A stretch of 64,000 nt of DNA, from assembly GCA_025964555.1 (NCBI GenBank), contig JAOPYQ010000015.1:1-64000 (forward strand), in the 5' to 3' direction. The notes beneath the pieces were generated by a model that was not told the DNA's origin, ran no database searches, and saw only the letters and a program-made list of their open reading frames with translations. Both the position numbers and the translations under genes were made by a program. Every line of letters starts with the position of its first letter. The first letter of the stretch is position 1. Below are positions 63,263-64,000 of the stretch, piece by piece. Source of the DNA: Thermoleophilia bacterium. GTDB lineage: Bacteria; Actinomycetota; Thermoleophilia; Gaiellales; SKUG01.

Positions 63263-64000
63263 CTAGAAGAGGCCGGTCGCCTGGGCGGTCGGCTCGCCGG
63301 ACGGCGAGGCGCTTCCGTCCGCGAGCGAGTCGAAGCCGCGCGCGGCACCCGCGGCTGCCTCGTCGGCGAGCAGCCGGTCGAGCGCCAGCTGTGCCTTGCG
63401 CTCCTTCTCGGTCTCGCCGAGGCGCGATGAGAAGAAGTCCGCGGCGGCGAGCGCCTTGGCCTCCGGACCGAGCGCGTCCTGCCACTCGGCGTGCTTGTAC
63501 GCGCCGTGGGCCTGCTCGATGATGTGCAGCAGGCGCGCTTCGACGCTCCTCGGGGCACCGGCCACTCCGCACGCCTTCGCGAGCCGGAACGTCGACCAGA
63601 TCTGGTGCTCGCCCATGAGGCCCTGCGCGGTGTAGGAGATCGTCGGGGGCAGCGTGTAGGTGTCGAGCTTGCCGAGGTCGTGCAGGAACACGCCCGCGAG
63701 GAAGTACGGCCGGTCGTAGTCGGTGCCGGTCGAGTCGAGCAGCGCGAGACCCGCGCTGCCGACCTCGACGAGGTGGCGCACCAGCCCTCCGGGCTCGGCG
63801 TGGTGCAGCCGCACGGCCGCGGGCGCCATGCAGAACGCCTCCCAGGTTCCCGGCTCGGCGAAGCAGGCGCGCAGCACGTCGCCATAGACGGTGCCGTCAC
63901 ACTGGCCGAGCCACGCCTCGAGGGTCGCGACGCGCTGTGCGTGGACCTCGGGGTCGAGGCCACCCAGACGCAGCACGTCGTCGGATGTCAGCTCGGCGAC
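63263..64000 (-). CDS. HD-domain 3'-5' exoribonuclease-like protein (YhaM-type), 5' end outside window
   Basis: The frame is open to the right edge, so the start lies outside the window. A GTG at 63976 is inside the coding region. The visible 245 residues hold an HD domain: LHHAEPGGLVRHLVEV, FLAGVFLHDLGKL (HD pair), YTAQGLMGEHQIWSTF and LLHIIEQAHGAYKHAEW. This order matches the YhaM/CBF1 RNases, which also carry an N-terminal OB fold that would be off the window. The C-terminal 25 residues are Ser/Ala/Gly-rich. Confidence 0.82.
   Translation of the reverse strand, partial: VAELTSDDVLRLGGLDPEVHAQRVATLEAWLGQCDGTVYGDVLRACFAEPGTWEAFCMAPAAVRLHHAEPGGLVRHLVEVGSAGLALLDSTGTDYDRPYFLAGVFLHDLGKLDTYTLPPTISYTAQGLMGEHQIWSTFRLAKACGVAGAPRSVEARLLHIIEQAHGAYKHAEWQDALGPEAKALAAADFFSSRLGETEKERKAQLALDRLLADEAAAGAARGFDSLADGSASPSGEPTAQATGLF

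Overview
The window is high-GC bacterial chromosome with tightly packed genes and no insertion sequences, phage genes or CRISPR arrays. The gene content fits an actinobacterial-type lineage: a tandem pair of Get3/ArsA-like ATPases of the Rv3679/Rv3680 (BagA/BagB) kind, a CvpA-plus-trypsin MarP-like protease, DUF4383 and PF10081-type proteins, and many leaderless start codons. HD-GYP phosphodiesterases plus a PilT twitching motor suggest Thermoleophilia (Solirubrobacterales/Patulibacter-like). That placement is inference from gene content only.

Layout. 1-6.6 kb: end of an HD-GYP protein, then minus-strand ggt-hisC and parA-ftsZ-small membrane gene. 6.8-12.4 kb: plus-strand hypothetical, a frameshifted beta-propeller-type gene, the two ArsA-like ATPases and an alpha/beta-hydrolase. 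12.4-19.7 kb: metabolic and regulatory genes (cupin, acyl-CoA dehydrogenase, M24 peptidase, YtcJ amidohydrolase, HxlR regulator). 19.7-24.4 kb: RecQ-like helicase, PilT and a principal-type sigma factor with an elaborate upstream region. 24.7-31.4 kb: secreted M15-like protein, phosphoribosyltransferase, tetR-MFS efflux operon and nitronate monooxygenase. 31.5-36.9 kb: response regulator plus frameshifted histidine kinase, convergent with an operon of receiver, membrane HEAT protein and family 2 glycosyltransferase. 37-42.5 kb: Lrp regulator, CBS protein and a cluster of secreted or membrane-anchored Ig-like proteins resembling DUF916/WxL-type surface systems. 42.8-56.6 kb: GAF-HD-GYP protein, CNNM/CorC protein, aldo/keto reductase, methionine aminopeptidase, MFS, methyltransferase, glyoxalase, fluoride channel, MarP-like protease, initiator tRNA, MgtC and acyltransferase. 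56.6-57.1 kb: a minus-strand transcription unit with a 43-codon ORF followed by a C-rich, hairpin-rich 3' region. 57.4-62.3 kb: alpha-amylase, malQ, membrane protein and ppx/gppA operon. The end carries a low-complexity protein and part of a YhaM-like HD nuclease.

Themes. Cyclic-di-GMP turnover (two HD-GYP proteins), twitching motility, a receiver-linked glycosyltransferase and the surface-protein cluster together suggest a region concerned with envelope and surface behaviour. Genes that start transcription units often have a TANNNT-type -10 element ending 6-7 bases before the start codon (leaderless expression), while genes inside operons overlap by ATGA, GTGA or TGATG.

Best leads for something undescribed are the C-rich RNA at 56.6-57.1 kb, the DUF916/WxL-like cluster at 38.1-42.5 kb, and the receiver-HEAT-glycosyltransferase module at 34-36.9 kb. 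Two genes (7.3-8.4 kb and 31.9-33.95 kb) carry single frameshifts that may be real or may be sequence errors.
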